The notes under the pieces were generated by a model, which saw nothing but the letters and a program-made list of their open reading frames with translations, did not search any database and was not told where the DNA came from. From NCBI GenBank assembly GCA_965240325.2, contig OZ251226.1, positions 930,001-994,000 of the forward strand: DNA of 64,000 bases, in the 5' to 3' direction. The position numbers and the translations under genes were made by a program. Below, in pieces: positions 1-11,200 of this stretch (position 1 is the first letter of the stretch; every line of letters starts with the position of its first letter). The stretch comes from Rebecca billardiae RCC1528 (Eukaryota; Haptophyta).

Positions 1-1513
1 TTGGCGGTGGCAGCTCGTCAGGCGAACTGTTACACATGTCAGACTGAGACAGCAGCCGACGGAGGGTGCACCGCGGGCCCCGAACTATGTTCGTTCTACG
101 GAAAAAGACCGCGGAACGCGGTCATACTGTAGTACTGTAACTATTCGGTAAGCAGAGACGCACACAGCCAGCAGCCGCAGGCATAAAGACTGGCCGCGGC
201 AGTAAGAGCCTCCGGATGGAGGCCGCTCGTTTTGAACGCGCTCCAGCGCGCGGCGAGGTGACTGGTGAGGCCCAGGTGAGGACTGAGGCGTGCTGCGCCA
301 TTCCGCATTCGGCGCTGTGGACGCCTCGAGGGCGTCAAGGTGGACCTGGCACCCAAGTGGCGGTCGCCACCTGGATCGGCCTCTCCGCGCCGTGCGAGGC
401 CGCGGCGCGCGGGCGGTACACGACCTCCTGTCTGACGGCCGAAGGTCCGAGTGGGCAGCCCTCAGCGCGTTTCGCCAGCGGAGCTGCCCGGGCGGCCGGC
501 GCCAAAATGTTTTTCTGCTTCGATTTCACGGTAATAGGCGACCACTCGGACCAGTCCTGGCGCAGTAATTAGTCCTGGCGCAGCGTTACTTCGTGTCGAC
601 GATCGGGCACTGCCGCCGACGAATCACCGGAGACCCGCGTCGTCCTACCTGTGTCGTTAAATCATAGTTAGAATGATTCAGGAACAAGCTGCCGTAGTTA
701 CAGGGTGGCTCCAACACGAAACTGGACACTTTGGGCAGCAGCTCAGCGTACGGCCTGTGGCTGCCTCGCGCGGGGTCAGGAGCGGCCAGCTCGGCTCGTG
801 TGCACCCCATTGGGTTTATCTGCGACCGCGCATAGCCGGGAAGCCCGCGTTGAGCACCCTTCTAGGTCATGCGGACAGTCGGCACAAGGCTGGTCATGAG
901 GGCCGTGCCGGCAGCAGCCGCGTGGCTTCTGCGTATGTTTGTAGCTAGCCAGCAAGCCCGCTCAAGGCCGCCCAGATATTATAACGTGGCATGGTCGCTG
1001 ACTATGCGACATGCGCTCGACAGCCTGCTGGGCAAGCCCGGGCGTAGCGCTACACCAGGAGCATATACGGCCCCGATCGGTCCAGCCTACCAGTTGCACA
1101 CCTCTCTTGCACAGCTGCTGTCACACAGCCAGTCGATCGGCTCTGGCCGTGCAGGCAAGGGCTACACTCGGCGCCACTACCCGCAGCGAACGCTGGAGGC
1201 CCACCAGAGCGCACACCAACCCGCCCGCCGTCAAATGCAACCGTGCGCCAGATACGAATTTCAGTGTTATGCATGCCACTCAGTACTCACGGCCCGCACG
1301 GCGGGGCTCCGTAGAGCTGTTCAGAGCCAACCGCTAGTGGGTTGAGCTGTACATCCAAGCCAGCCCTGGCCACACGCAGAGCGCGCCACTATGGCGCTAC
1401 TGAGAGCCTCTGGCCTTTGCTCTGGCCCATCTCATCGTCAGGAGCCGTAGTCAGCAATAATCAGTGTCCGAACAATTGTTGGGGCGGACCCTGTATGAAC
1501 AGGCCGCCGCACG
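1..1513. other. Intergenic region, no supported gene
   Basis: Open frames on both strands here are compositionally driven. None shows a recognisable domain or a coherent exon with the GTGCGC/GCGCAG splice signals used elsewhere in the window. The longest, at 869-1345 on the plus strand, has no family resemblance that I can see. Part of the stretch may be the 5' flank of the glycosyltransferase/sulfotransferase gene. Confidence 0.5.
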
Positions 1514-3703
1514 ATGGCGGCCGCGGCTCGAGCGTGGGCCATCGTGGCCCTCATCCCCGCCGTGCCGTCGTCGCCCCCGGTGGTGAGGCGAGACGCATCA
1601 GCCTTCGACTGCCAGGCGCACGCGGCCTGCCGGCGCACGTCGTTCTGGGTGCTGTGCCCGGAGAGCGACGCCAACAGCACGGCGCGCGCGCTCCGCCACT
1701 CGTGGCTGCGCGGCGCGCACATGCGATGCGCGGTGAGCCCGGGGCCGCACGAGTACGCGCCGGGCGTCACGCGGCTCCCGATGGTGCCGCTCGACCCGCA
1801 GACCGCGCGCGTCGCCAAGCCGTCGACGAGCGGCCTCCACCCGCAGTTCTCCGCCGGCTCGGAGGCGGGTGCCGAGTCGCTACGCGCGCTCAACCTCTTC
1901 CTTCAGCGCAAGGTGTACGCGACGCTCCGGGGCATGTGCGAGGAGCTGATCTCGCAGCGCTTCGACCACTTCGTCATGCTCGACGCGGACACTGCCGTCA
2001 ACCTGCCGCGCGTGAGCGAGCGTCTCGGCGAGCTCGCGCCGAGCGTGCCCGGCTACTACGGCTACTGCTACCACGCGGCCCCGCCGGTCGTGTCGGGCGG
2101 GCCGGGCATCTTCCTCACGCGCGCGATGCTCGAGCTGGCGTGCCCGCGGCTCGACGAGTGCGTCTCGATGCTCGACCCCGAGTCGCCCGACGCGCTGCCC
2201 ACGGGCGGCGGCGACGCCTTCCTCAACGCGTGCCTGCGCTCGCTCGCGCCGCGCGTGCAGCCGGGCTGCTCGCAGTGCGGGCGCGGCGGCTGCCCGTTCC
2301 GCCCGTGCGCGCCGTGGGTGGGCGAGTGGATGATGCACGCGGCCAGGGCCGCGCGCAGCCTCTCGCAGCGCCGCGCGGTGGGCTCGAGCTTCTTCCAGCA
2401 CCACCACCGCGCCAAGCCGACGCACGTGCCCGGCGGCACCGACGCCGCGCTCGACGCCGACAGCGTGGCCTACCCGGCCGCACCGTTTGGCGGCTGGCGG
2501 CTGTTGCGCGAGCGCGCGCTGGGGCTCGCGCGGCGCGCGGGCGAGGGCGGCTGGCTCGGCGCGGGCGAGACGCTGACGTACCACCGCGTGCGGCCCACGG
2601 AACGCGTGCCCGGCCTCGCCGCCGACCCGCGCTGCGCCGTCTGGGTGCGCCTGCCCACGCAGCTCGAGCCCGGCGGCTGGCACCACGTCTCGTCGACGTG
2701 CGCGCCGCACTTTGTGATCGCGGGCGCGCCCAAGGGCGGCACGACCTCGCTGTTCCGCTACCTGCTGCAGCACCCGGAGGTGCTGCCGCCCGCGCGGAAG
2801 GAGCTGCTCTTCTTCCGCGCCGTCGCCCTCGGCCACGCCGCGCGCCGCGCGTCCGAGCACCACCGCCGCGCGTACATGGCGCTGTTCCCGCACATCGACC
2901 CGCGCGACTTCAAGCTGACGGGCGAGGCGTCGCCGGGCTACCTCTACGACGCGCAGGCGGCCGACCTGTTCGGCAGCCGGCTGCCGAGCGTGCGCGTGGT
3001 GCTCGCGCTGCGCGACCCGCGCGAGCGCGCGTTCTCCGAGTACAAGCACAAGCTCGCCGAGCGGAAGCCATACTGGACGGCGGGCGCCGCCTCGTTCGCC
3101 CAGCTGGTGAGCGGTGCGCAGGGCGCGCTCGCGCGCTGCGGGCTGCGCCGGCTGTACGACTCGCAGCGCGCGTGGCACGCGTGGTTCTGCGCGGGCGGCG
3201 GCGGGAGCAACGCGGCGTGGAGGCTCGAGCCGCAGTGCCTCGAGCGCGAGCGCCACGCGCCGCAGCAGCAGCAGCAGCCGGCGGCGCAGGCCGGCGCCGC
3301 CGCTGCGTGCGTGCTCCCGCCCGTCCTCTTCGAGTCGTGGTACCAGCTGGTGCTGCCACAATGGCTGCCGCTCGGCAACCGGCTGCTCGTGCTCTTCTCC
3401 GAGGAGCTCTTCGCGGACCCGCAGGCCACGGTGCGCAGGGTGTCGGACTTCCTCGAGCTCAGCGCCGGCCATGCCTTCGACACGGCCGCCGCATACAACG
3501 CAGAGCGCCAGCGCGGCCTCGACATGCGCGCCAACTCGAGCGCGATGCGCGCGGCGGACGCGGCGCGCACACGCACGGCGCTCGACCCGGCGCTGCGCCG
3601 CGGGCTCGGAGCGCTCATGGACGAGTCCATCCAGCGCACCGACGAGCAGCTGCGCGGCGCGGGCCGTTCAGGAGTGCCGAGCAGCTGGCGCGCCGCGACA
3701 TGA
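1514..3703 (+). CDS. Fringe-like glycosyltransferase / sulfotransferase fusion protein
   Basis: Single-exon gene of 729 residues. A hydrophobic N-terminus (about residues 1-20) looks like a signal peptide or anchor for the secretory pathway. Residues of about 40-395 resemble a Fringe/GT31-type glycosyltransferase: a DAD metal/nucleotide-sugar motif at 157-159, a GGPGIFLTRA segment and a later GGGDAFLNACL segment. The C-terminal half is a PAPS-dependent sulfotransferase: the 5'-phosphosulfate loop GAPKGGTTS is at 404-412 and the 3'-phosphate motif, VVLALRDPRERAFS, at about 495-508. By family knowledge such enzymes act in the Golgi on extracellular polysaccharides. The fusion suggests that one protein adds a sugar and sulfates a nearby position, which is inference. 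Acceptor sugar and linkage cannot be read from the sequence. The sulfotransferase assignment is firm; the glycosyltransferase family is less certain. Confidence 0.87.
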   Translation: MAAAARAWAIVALIPAVPSSPPVVRRDASAFDCQAHAACRRTSFWVLCPESDANSTARALRHSWLRGAHMRCAVSPGPHEYAPGVTRLPMVPLDPQTARVAKPSTSGLHPQFSAGSEAGAESLRALNLFLQRKVYATLRGMCEELISQRFDHFVMLDADTAVNLPRVSERLGELAPSVPGYYGYCYHAAPPVVSGGPGIFLTRAMLELACPRLDECVSMLDPESPDALPTGGGDAFLNACLRSLAPRVQPGCSQCGRGGCPFRPCAPWVGEWMMHAARAARSLSQRRAVGSSFFQHHHRAKPTHVPGGTDAALDADSVAYPAAPFGGWRLLRERALGLARRAGEGGWLGAGETLTYHRVRPTERVPGLAADPRCAVWVRLPTQLEPGGWHHVSSTCAPHFVIAGAPKGGTTSLFRYLLQHPEVLPPARKELLFFRAVALGHAARRASEHHRRAYMALFPHIDPRDFKLTGEASPGYLYDAQAADLFGSRLPSVRVVLALRDPRERAFSEYKHKLAERKPYWTAGAASFAQLVSGAQGALARCGLRRLYDSQRAWHAWFCAGGGGSNAAWRLEPQCLERERHAPQQQQQPAAQAGAAAACVLPPVLFESWYQLVLPQWLPLGNRLLVLFSEELFADPQATVRRVSDFLELSAGHAFDTAAAYNAERQRGLDMRANSSAMRAADAARTRTALDPALRRGLGALMDESIQRTDEQLRGAGRSGVPSSWRAAT

Positions 3704-4082
3704 CCGTTGCCACATCAGTGCGGACTGTCGACTCACACGGTTACTCTGACGGCTGCGGCTGCCCCGGACCGCCAGTCTGTGATCTGTCGCGTCACGGACG
3801 GACACGCGGACTGGCTGCGTCGGCGACCGCGACACGGACGTAGTGAAATGAATTGAACGCGGTCGGGCACCGGCCACGCACGCCGGTCTCGGGCGCGAGC
3901 GCGATTGCGGGCGCGAGCGCACGCTGATGTCGGATGCCGTGCAAGCGGTCGTGGCATTGCGCGCGCCTGTGGTCCGCCATCGCCCGATGCCCATGGCTGG
4001 AGTCCGGGTATTCAGTGCTCACAAGTCCGGGAAGAATCCATCGCAAATACGACGAGGTTAATTTCCAGCGGAGATCGACGCC
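3704..4082. other. Intergenic spacer between two plus-strand genes
   Basis: This stretch must hold the 3' UTR of the sulfotransferase fusion and the promoter of the light-harvesting gene. I see no RNA gene, clear TATA box or repeat in it. Confidence 0.5.
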
Positions 4083-4815
4083 ATGTTCGCCACGCTCGCC
4101 CTTACGACGCTCTCCTTCAGCGGCCCCGCCCTGCGGGTGCGTGCTGGCCTCTCGCGCGGAGTGCGCGGCAGCGCGTGGCTGGGGCATACGATCTTGCTTG
4201 GGCACGCGCTTTTGACCGCGCGCATCGTCGCTGCCACCCTCTCCGCCGCGCGCGCGCGCGCAGGCGCCGGCGCAGTCGCGGTCGGCGGTGCACATGGCGG
4301 AGTTCTCGGAGTCGGTGCCCTTCCTGGTGAAGGCGGAGAAGCTGGGAAAGGGCATGACTGGTGACGTGGGCTTCGACCCGCTCTACCTCTCGGAGACCAT
4401 GGATCTGAAGTGGCTGCGCGAGGCTGAGCTGAAGCACGGCCGCATCTGCATGCTCGGCGTTGTCGGCATCCTTGTGCAGTCGGTGGTTCAGCTCGGCGGT
4501 CCGTACTACTCGGAGAGCAACCCGATTGCGGCTGCGGCGAGCACGCCCCCGGAGGCGTGGGCCCAGATCTTCGCCGCGATCGGCGCCGCTGAGTTCGTCC
4601 TGAACAAGGGCAAGATGACGATGAACGACATGTTCGCGGACTCGTCGCGCGTGCCGGGCGACCTTGGCTTCGACCCGATGGGCATGGGTAAGGATGCTTC
4701 GAAGCGCTCGAAGCTTGAGCTGCAGGAGCTCAAGAACGGGCGCCTGGCGATGCTCGGCTTCTCGGGCCTGCTGCACCAGCTCTTCATCACCGACTCGCTG
4801 GCGATCAAGTTCTAA
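4083..4815 (+). CDS. Chlorophyll a/c-type light-harvesting protein, plastid-targeted
   Basis: Two exons, 4083-4136 and 4276-4815, encode 197 residues. The 139-bp intron starts GTGCGT and ends GCGCAG. Joining in phase 0 restores a leader running MFATLALTTLSF...PALRSRSAV, typical of plastid import through a secretory-type signal. The mature part has the LHC fold. Helix 1 carries the E-x-x-HGR pigment/ion-pair signature (WLREAELKHGRICMLG), a middle helix lies near EAWAQIFAAIG, and helix 3 has the matching ELKNGRLAMLG. GDVGFDPL occurs before helix 1 and GDLGFDPM before helix 3. By family knowledge it binds chlorophyll and carotenoid in thylakoid antennae. The sequence resembles red-lineage LhcR-like proteins more than typical fucoxanthin-chlorophyll proteins, but I would not name a subfamily. 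Confidence 0.93.
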
Positions 4816-5307
4816 GCAGCTCGCTGCTGCCGGGCGGCGAGCCGACCGAACTGAGACATGCGGGAGACTTGGTTGGTGCCGGGGGCGCCGGCGATGGCAG
4901 TGCCTCAGATGAGTGACAGATGACCAGCAGTCTAGCTACAGTTTGTAACGGTGTCTGTCACAGAGCAGACTGTTATTGATGATTCTGAGTAGTGAGATAA
5001 TTGATCGTCGACATCGAATATTGGAATAATTATTATATTATTTATATTAGATCGAATACCGGCGGACAGATACCGGCATCGGCATCACACAGCTGTCACA
5101 GTGATGGGGCCGGAAGGGGGATAGCAGCGTGCCCTGTGCGCCGGGCGGAGCGGGACAACCGCAACGGCCGGCGCATCGACTATCGTCATCGAGACTGTCG
5201 CACGTCGCAGGCGATGATTTGGCAATGTACATCGGGGACCCCGGTGTGCGTTGGCGCGGAGCCGCGTGCTCGGCGTCGTCACGCTGGGCGTTCGAAGAGC
5301 ACCTTCC
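4816..5307. other. Convergent intergenic region
   Basis: A 3'-to-3' spacer between the light-harvesting gene (+) and the PP2C gene (-). It contains a short AT-rich patch near 4970-5060 and otherwise nothing I can recognise. Confidence 0.5.
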
Positions 5308-6751
5308 TCAGCCGCCGCCGTGCCGCTCAGGCAAGAGGACATCGGCCGCTGGCGACGCGGCTGCAGTGTCGTTCGCCGCAGGTTGTGGCTCGCCGCCGCG
5401 CGCGCGCGGCGCCGCACGCCCGCCGCCGACGCAGGGGCTGTTTGTCGGCGGGGTGAATGAGCCAGCTGTGGGCATACCGGCATCAAAGGCGTTCCTCGCG
5501 CGGCCGGGCCGGACGGCGGGAGGCCCCGGTGTGAGCGAGGCCACGCCGATGCTCGGACCGGCCACGGGCTTGACGAGCACGACGGTGATGTACACGTTGT
5601 CAGAGGTGTTCATGTCCATCAGCACGTGCTGCAGCAGCTGCTCGGCCGCCCACTGCGGGTTGTCGTGCTCGCGCAGCTTCTCGTCGACGAAGGTCGCGGC
5701 CTGGGCGGAGGTGCAGCAGCTCCACAAGCCATCGGTCGCCAGAATCAGGAAGGCCGCACTCGCCCTCGAGCGCGAGACCACGCAGATCTCCGGCATGGAC
5801 GTCACCACCTGCGCGGCGACGTTCGAGCGCGCGCGCGCGGCGCGGGACGACGGTCAGCGTCCACGCGCCGCGCGTGCAGGGCGGCGCCCGACTCAGCGCG
5901 CACACCTGCATGTCCGGGTCGCAGCGATCCTTCGGGTCGATCGCTTTCATGCGCACGTCACCGAGCGCGCGCGTCACGGGCAGCTCGCCCCCATCGTCGG
6001 GCAGCGCGACGAAGCCCAGTTGTATGAGCGCGCCGGCTGCGGCGCGGGGTCCGCCAAGCGGGTACGCACGCGTGCGGCGCGTGAGCGCGGGCGGTCCCGC
6101 GCGGCGCTGCGCGCGGCGGGCGTGGCGAGCGGACGCACCGGCCCTCGCGCGGCTCGCTTCGCTCTCGTTCTCGGGCGTGTGGTCCTGTGACAGCTCGTGC
6201 ACCTCATCGCCGCACGAGTAGACGGCGCGGCAGTCGCCGCAGTTCCCGACGATGATGTTTGACTGCGTGACGACCGCAATGATGGCGCAGGCGCCGCCGC
6301 CGCTCTCGGCGCGCAGCAGGGCCTCGACCACTTCTCGGTCCGTCTGCAGGTACCCGTCCTTTATCGCGGTCGGCACGTCCCACGGGAACGCGCTGTGTGA
6401 TCGGATGGCCATGTGCAGCTGCTGCTGGCAGTACTCGGCCGCAAACGCGCCGCCGTGGCCGTCGTAGACGCCGAAGATGACGTCCGCGTCGCCCGCGCTG
6501 ACGACACCAAAGTCCTCCATGTGCGCGCGGGGCCCGATCGAGGAGCACGTGCCCCACTGCACGCCCAGCGCGGCCGCGTTGGCGCACGTGCCGCGTTGCG
6601 GCGTGCATGCTCCCAAGAACGGATGCACAGGCCGGCCGAAGGAGAGCGCGCGGGGCGGCGTGACCGTGGCGGGCGAGATCGCCATCGGGCTCACGTTCCA
6701 TTCGTACGCGGCGAGCGGGTCGCGCCTCAAGCGCTTCGTCGTCTGCGCCAT
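5308..6751 (-). CDS. PP2C-family protein serine/threonine phosphatase
   Basis: Three exons on the minus strand, 6751-6139, 6036-5906 and 5808-5308, encode 414 residues. Introns of 102 and 97 bp begin GTGCGT and GTGTGC and end in GCAG. The first splice restores EASRARAAGALIQ, the usual PP2C block after the DHTPENE motif. PP2C metal and catalytic motifs appear in order: RAHMED, VYDGHGG, GNCGDCRAV, VTRALGDVRMK, ATDGLWS and a C-terminal SDNVYITVV that replaces the more usual DNITVV. The family is Mn/Mg-dependent and dephosphorylates phospho-Ser/Thr. About 90 residues at the C-terminus are low-complexity and outside the domain. The start at MAQTTKRLRR is the first ATG before the catalytic domain. 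No regulatory partner or location can be inferred. Confidence 0.9.
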
Positions 6752-7147
6752 TCTCGTGCGCCGGCTCGACTCGGCACCGAGCGAGAGGGCGAACGGCGGG
6801 CGTTCGTGTTGTCGGGCCACACGCGCGAGCTCTGATCCAAAACCTCTCTGCCGGCGGGCTCGAAAGTAGAAGCCAGTTCGCGAGAAGGTGGCAAAGCTTT
6901 CAACAGTCGTCGCGCTCGAATGGTCTTTTGAAAGCCCCGTGCTCCAATCACGTGCTCGCGCACCAGTCGCGCATAGCGACAACGACTGGAGATCGCTCTC
7001 AAGATCGCGCTCTCGCCCCTTTCTCCGAGGCGAACCAGTTTTAAAAGCTCTCAAGTACCACTCCGGCCCAGGCGTTTCTAAATTCTCACATAGGATTCGC
7101 ACTGCGCAAAGACGGACGAATCTTGGCGACGCTTGGCCGTTCAATGA
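6752..7147. other. Spacer between CPOX 3' end and PP2C start
   Basis: Both flanking genes are on the minus strand, so this holds the PP2C promoter/5' UTR and the CPOX 3' UTR. I see no additional gene or motif. Confidence 0.5.
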
Positions 7148-8137
7148 TTACGCCCACTCGCGCGGCGTGCGGAGCACCTCGAGGGTGCGCGCCTCCTCCG
7201 TGCCCTCCTCCGGCTCGGCGCGGAAGCGCCACGCGACGAGCGGCGGCGAGGAGACCAGCACGCGCTCGATACTCTCCGGCGAGAGGCCGAAGCGCACGCC
7301 GCGGTCGTACAGCAGGTTGAACTCGATGTAGCGGCCGCGCCGCAGCAGCTGCCACTGCCGCTGCGCGTCCGTCGAGGGCTCTTGCGAGCGCGCGCGCACG
7401 ACCGGCATGTACGGCCCGTCGGCGTGGAGCGCGCAGTCGAGCAGCGCGAGCGAGAAGCTTGGCGCCCACTCGGCGTCGAGATCGTCGTAGAACAGCCCGC
7501 CCACGCCGCGGTGCTCCTCGCGCGCCGGCAGGTAGAAGTAGGCGTCGCACGCCGCCTTCATGCGCGCATACACCGCGCGGCCATCGTCCGCGTGCGCCTC
7601 GCACAGCCCCTTGAGCGAGCGGTGGAAGTGGGCGGCATCGTCGTCTACGAGGTAGGCGGGCGTGAGGTCGAGCCCGCCCCCGAACCACTCGTGCTCGCCC
7701 ACCGCGAACATGCGCGCGTCGCCGCGGAGCGTGGGCACTCTGGGCGAGCGCGCGTGCAGCACAAAGCTGAGCGCCGCCGCCGAGTAGTGCGCGCCCTCGA
7801 CGATGCCGTCCACCCCGGTGCGGCCAGAGATCGCGTCTGCGCGGGCTGCGTTCAGCCGCCCTTCCTCAACCACCGTCACCGAGATGCAGCCCTTCTCCCA
7901 CACCTCCCCGTCCTCGAGCACGAGCGCGAGGCCGCGCGAGTGCGCCTCCTCCTGCCACGTCGCACTCGGATCAGCCGCGCGCGCGAGCGCGGCCATCGCG
8001 GCCTGCCGCTCGGTGATGGCGGCGGCAAACTCGCTGAAGCCCGCGCGCGCTCGCGAGCTTCCCGCTGTGGGCGTCGATGCCGCCCGCAAGCGCGCTACCG
8101 CCGAGAGCGCGAACACGAGGCGCGCCCTCATTGTCAT
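7148..8137 (-). CDS. CPOX: Coproporphyrinogen III oxidase, oxygen-dependent (HemF type)
   Basis: Single-exon gene of 329 residues, close to the usual HemF length plus a leader. It converts coproporphyrinogen III to protoporphyrinogen IX in haem and chlorophyll synthesis, using oxygen. Family blocks are present in order: WEKGCISVTVV, EHEWFGGGLDLTP, YFYLPAREEHRG, GVGGLFYDD and GRYIEFNLLYDRG. The first 20 or so residues (MTMRARLVFALSAVARLRA) are hydrophobic and basic, consistent with a plastid signal in a complex-plastid alga. I chose the ATG at 8137 because the ORF upstream of it lacks a leader-like sequence; a second ATG lies two codons on. It is divergent from the RPGRIP1L-like gene over 155 bp, so the two probably share a bidirectional promoter. 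Confidence 0.94.
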   Translation of the reverse strand: MTMRARLVFALSAVARLRAASTPTAGSSRARAGFSEFAAAITERQAAMAALARAADPSATWQEEAHSRGLALVLEDGEVWEKGCISVTVVEEGRLNAARADAISGRTGVDGIVEGAHYSAAALSFVLHARSPRVPTLRGDARMFAVGEHEWFGGGLDLTPAYLVDDDAAHFHRSLKGLCEAHADDGRAVYARMKAACDAYFYLPAREEHRGVGGLFYDDLDAEWAPSFSLALLDCALHADGPYMPVVRARSQEPSTDAQRQWQLLRRGRYIEFNLLYDRGVRFGLSPESIERVLVSSPPLVAWRFRAEPEEGTEEARTLEVLRTPREWA

Positions 8138-8292
8138 CGTCGTTCGGCTGCCCAGTCCAGTCCGGGCCTTTTGCAAACCGCCGGGCCCGCGTCGCCCCGG
8201 ACAGCCAGCTCTGAGCTCACCAAGGCCGCCGCCTCTGCCAGAGAAGCAGTTCGAAAGGGGCATTGGCGCCTGAGTCGCCGGGCGCGCACGGC

Positions 8293-11200
8293 ATGTCCAG
8301 CGCTCCGGGCAGCGCGCGCCGCGAGGTGTGGACGGAAGGTGGCGCCCCGGCGCAGCCGCAACCAGCCGCCTCGCGGCGCAACGCGCCTCTCAGCGGCCGC
8401 GAGCCCAAGGAGCTGATGGACGAGGTGCTCGCGCTGCGCGAGGCCAACCTGCAGCTCAAGAAGCGCAACGCGGAGCAGGAGGAGAAGACGAAGCAGCTCG
8501 CGACGAAGATGGTGCGCATCACGTCGGACATGCGACGCCACGGCCCCGTCGAGACGCCGCAGGACCGCGCCGCCCTGCGCGACGCGACCAAGCAGCAGCA
8601 GATTGACGAGCTGCGCGCCGAGCTCTCGCAGATGGAGGGCAAGGCCGAGCGCCTCACCAACCAGGTGACGTACTACAAGCAGCTGGCGCACCCGCCGGCC
8701 GGGCGAGCGTTGAATCCCAGCCGGCGCGGCCAGCGGAAGCGCCTCGTGACCGCCGGCGGCGCATCCTCCAAGCCGGCCGACCACGCGCGCGCTCACACAC
8801 CGAACGCCACCGCGCGGTCCGCCGCCACCAGCGGCGCCGAGGACATCGCGCACCAGCCGCCGCCGACAGCGCCGGCGGCGCCGCCGGTGCACGTCTCGGA
8901 GTATGAGCGCCGCGACACGCCGCCCTCGCGCCCGCACTCCCGGCCGCAGACGCCGCGCTCCTCCGCGCCGTCGCCGCGCCGGCGCTCAGCCAACGCGCCT
9001 GTCGAGGACCCGACGTCGGTCGCGCGGCTGCTCGAGCTGCTCGAGGCGAAGGAGCGGCAGATCGAGGGGCTCCGGGCTCGGGCCGGGGCGGCGCTCTCGC
9101 CCCCCCGCGCGCCGGACGTGCCCGACGACCGCATCGCCAGCGCGGTCGTCGCCGCCGCCGTCGAGCCCGGCAGCGTACCAGCCGAGACAATCGCCGCGGC
9201 CGTGCGCGCCGGGCTCGAAGAGCACCGGGCGGAGCAGCTGCAGGCCGCGGTGGGCGCGCACGAGTCGGCGACGGTGGTCGAGCTGCGGCGGCTCGTGCGC
9301 GAGCGCGGCGCGCAGCACGCGCTCGCGCAGCAGAAGCTCGACGGCCTGGCCGCCCGCTTCGAGGCGCTGCGGGAGAACAACGACAAGGCGGTCTCGCAGC
9401 TGCAGGAGCTCAACCGGCTGCTGCACGAGGTGCGCCAGAGGCGCCGCGCGCGCGCGCACGGAGCGCCGCCCCCGCGCGCGCACGGAGCCGCGCGCGCGCG
9501 CGCCGAGCGCCGCGCACGCTCGGGCGCTCGCGCGCTGCCGGCTGACGCGCGCCGCCCCGCTCGCGCGCCGCGCTCGCCGTCGCGCAGGAGCGCATGAAGA
9601 GCTCGCGGCTCGAGCAGGACGCGACGCTGCGCCAGATGCGTGCGGACGAGGTGGACGAGCTGCGCACGCAGCTCGAGGCGGCGCGGCAGGCGAAGCGGAT
9701 CGCGGACGACGAGAAGGCGCAGCTGCTCGAGCGCGCGCTATCGGACGCCGACTCGTCCGAGCTGGGCGCGCTGCGGCGCGAGCTCGCCGACAAGACGCGC
9801 GCCATCACGCGGCTGCAGCAGGCGGCGAAGGCGGCGGAGGAGTCCACGCAGGACGCGCAGGAGAAGATGCGCGCGCAGGAGGTCGCCGCCGCCAACCTGC
9901 GCGCCGAGCTCGGCGTGGTGAGCCGCACGAAGGAGCGGCTTGGCACTGAGCTCGAGTCACAGCGCGCGCTCACCGCGCGGCTGCAGGAGCAGCTCGCGCT
10001 GTACACGGGCGACGCGGGCGTCGCGCCCGAGGAGCTGATGCGCGCGCTCGCGCTCGTGCGCGAGGGCGGCGGCGCGCCCGCCGGTGGCGCCGGCCGCTCG
10101 GCCTACGGCGCGGCCGGCCCAGCCGCTGCTGCTAGCGGTGCCGCCAGCCGCGTCGCCGGGCCCGCCGCCGGGGGCAGCGCGGCCAGGGCGGCACCTGGCG
10201 TCGTCGGCGCGGCGGCGGACCCGCTCGCCGCTCTTGTCGCCGCGCCTGGCGCCCCGAGCGCCCAGGCTGCCAGCTGCGGCACCGTCGCCGCGTCGGCGCC
10301 ACCCGGCTCCTTCGCCGCGCCCGCGCCCACGCCGCCCGGCGCGCCGCCCGGCGCGCACGGCGCGGCTCGGTCGCAGCCGGCCGAGATGTTGTCCGCGGAC
10401 GAGGACACGCTGCTGCGCTCGCTGCCGGCGCCGCAGCGCCGGCACGTGCAGGGCGTGCTCGTGCAGAACTCGGAGCTCATCCTCGCGCTCCAAAAGTCGG
10501 AGCACCTGCTGCAGCTCGCGCAGGGCATGAACGCGGCGCTGCAGGACGAGCTCGGCGCCGCGCGGCTCGAGCACGACGAAGCCATGGCGACGCGCGCGCG
10601 CCAGCTCGACTCCAAGGAGGCGGAGATCTCGCAGCTGCGCAAGGAGCTGGTGATGCGCCCAGGCGGCGCGGCCGCCGCCGCGGCGGCGAGCGCCGACGCG
10701 GACGCCGTCGCCACCGGCGGCGCGCTCGCGCGGCGCGGCGCGCCCGGCCGGTTCGCGCGGCCGCGCGGGCACGAGGGCGAGAGCAGTGTGGCCGCGCCTT
10801 CGCTCATCTCGGAGGGCGAGACCTCGGAGCTGAACGTGCGCGACGACGAGAACCTGTTCGAGCTGCACGTGCTGTCCGCCGAGCTGCACAAGCCCTACTT
10901 CCCCGGCGCCGCGCCGCGCACGTTCGTCACCGTCGACTTCTACCAGCACGAGACGCAGGCCACGCCGCTGGTCGACGGGCACGCACCCATCTACGACCTG
11001 CTGGCGCAGTTCATCGTCGTGGCGGACGACCTGCTGCTGCACTACCTGCGCACGCGCGAGCTGGTGCTCGAGGTGCGGCAGGCGCGCGCGACGGACGAGG
11101 CGCTCGTCGCCACCGCGCGCGTGCCGCTCGCCTCGCTGCTCTCGCCCGCCTTCGTGCGCTCCGACTCGGCCGGCATCGTCGGCGGAGGCTCTGGCGGACG

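Noticed and set aside
869-1345. 158-codon plus-strand ORF
   Set aside because: No recognisable domain; composition and a competing ORF in another frame suggest chance.
5129-6190. Plus-strand ORF opposite the PP2C gene
   Set aside because: Antisense to conserved phosphatase motifs and crosses both introns without any signal of its own.
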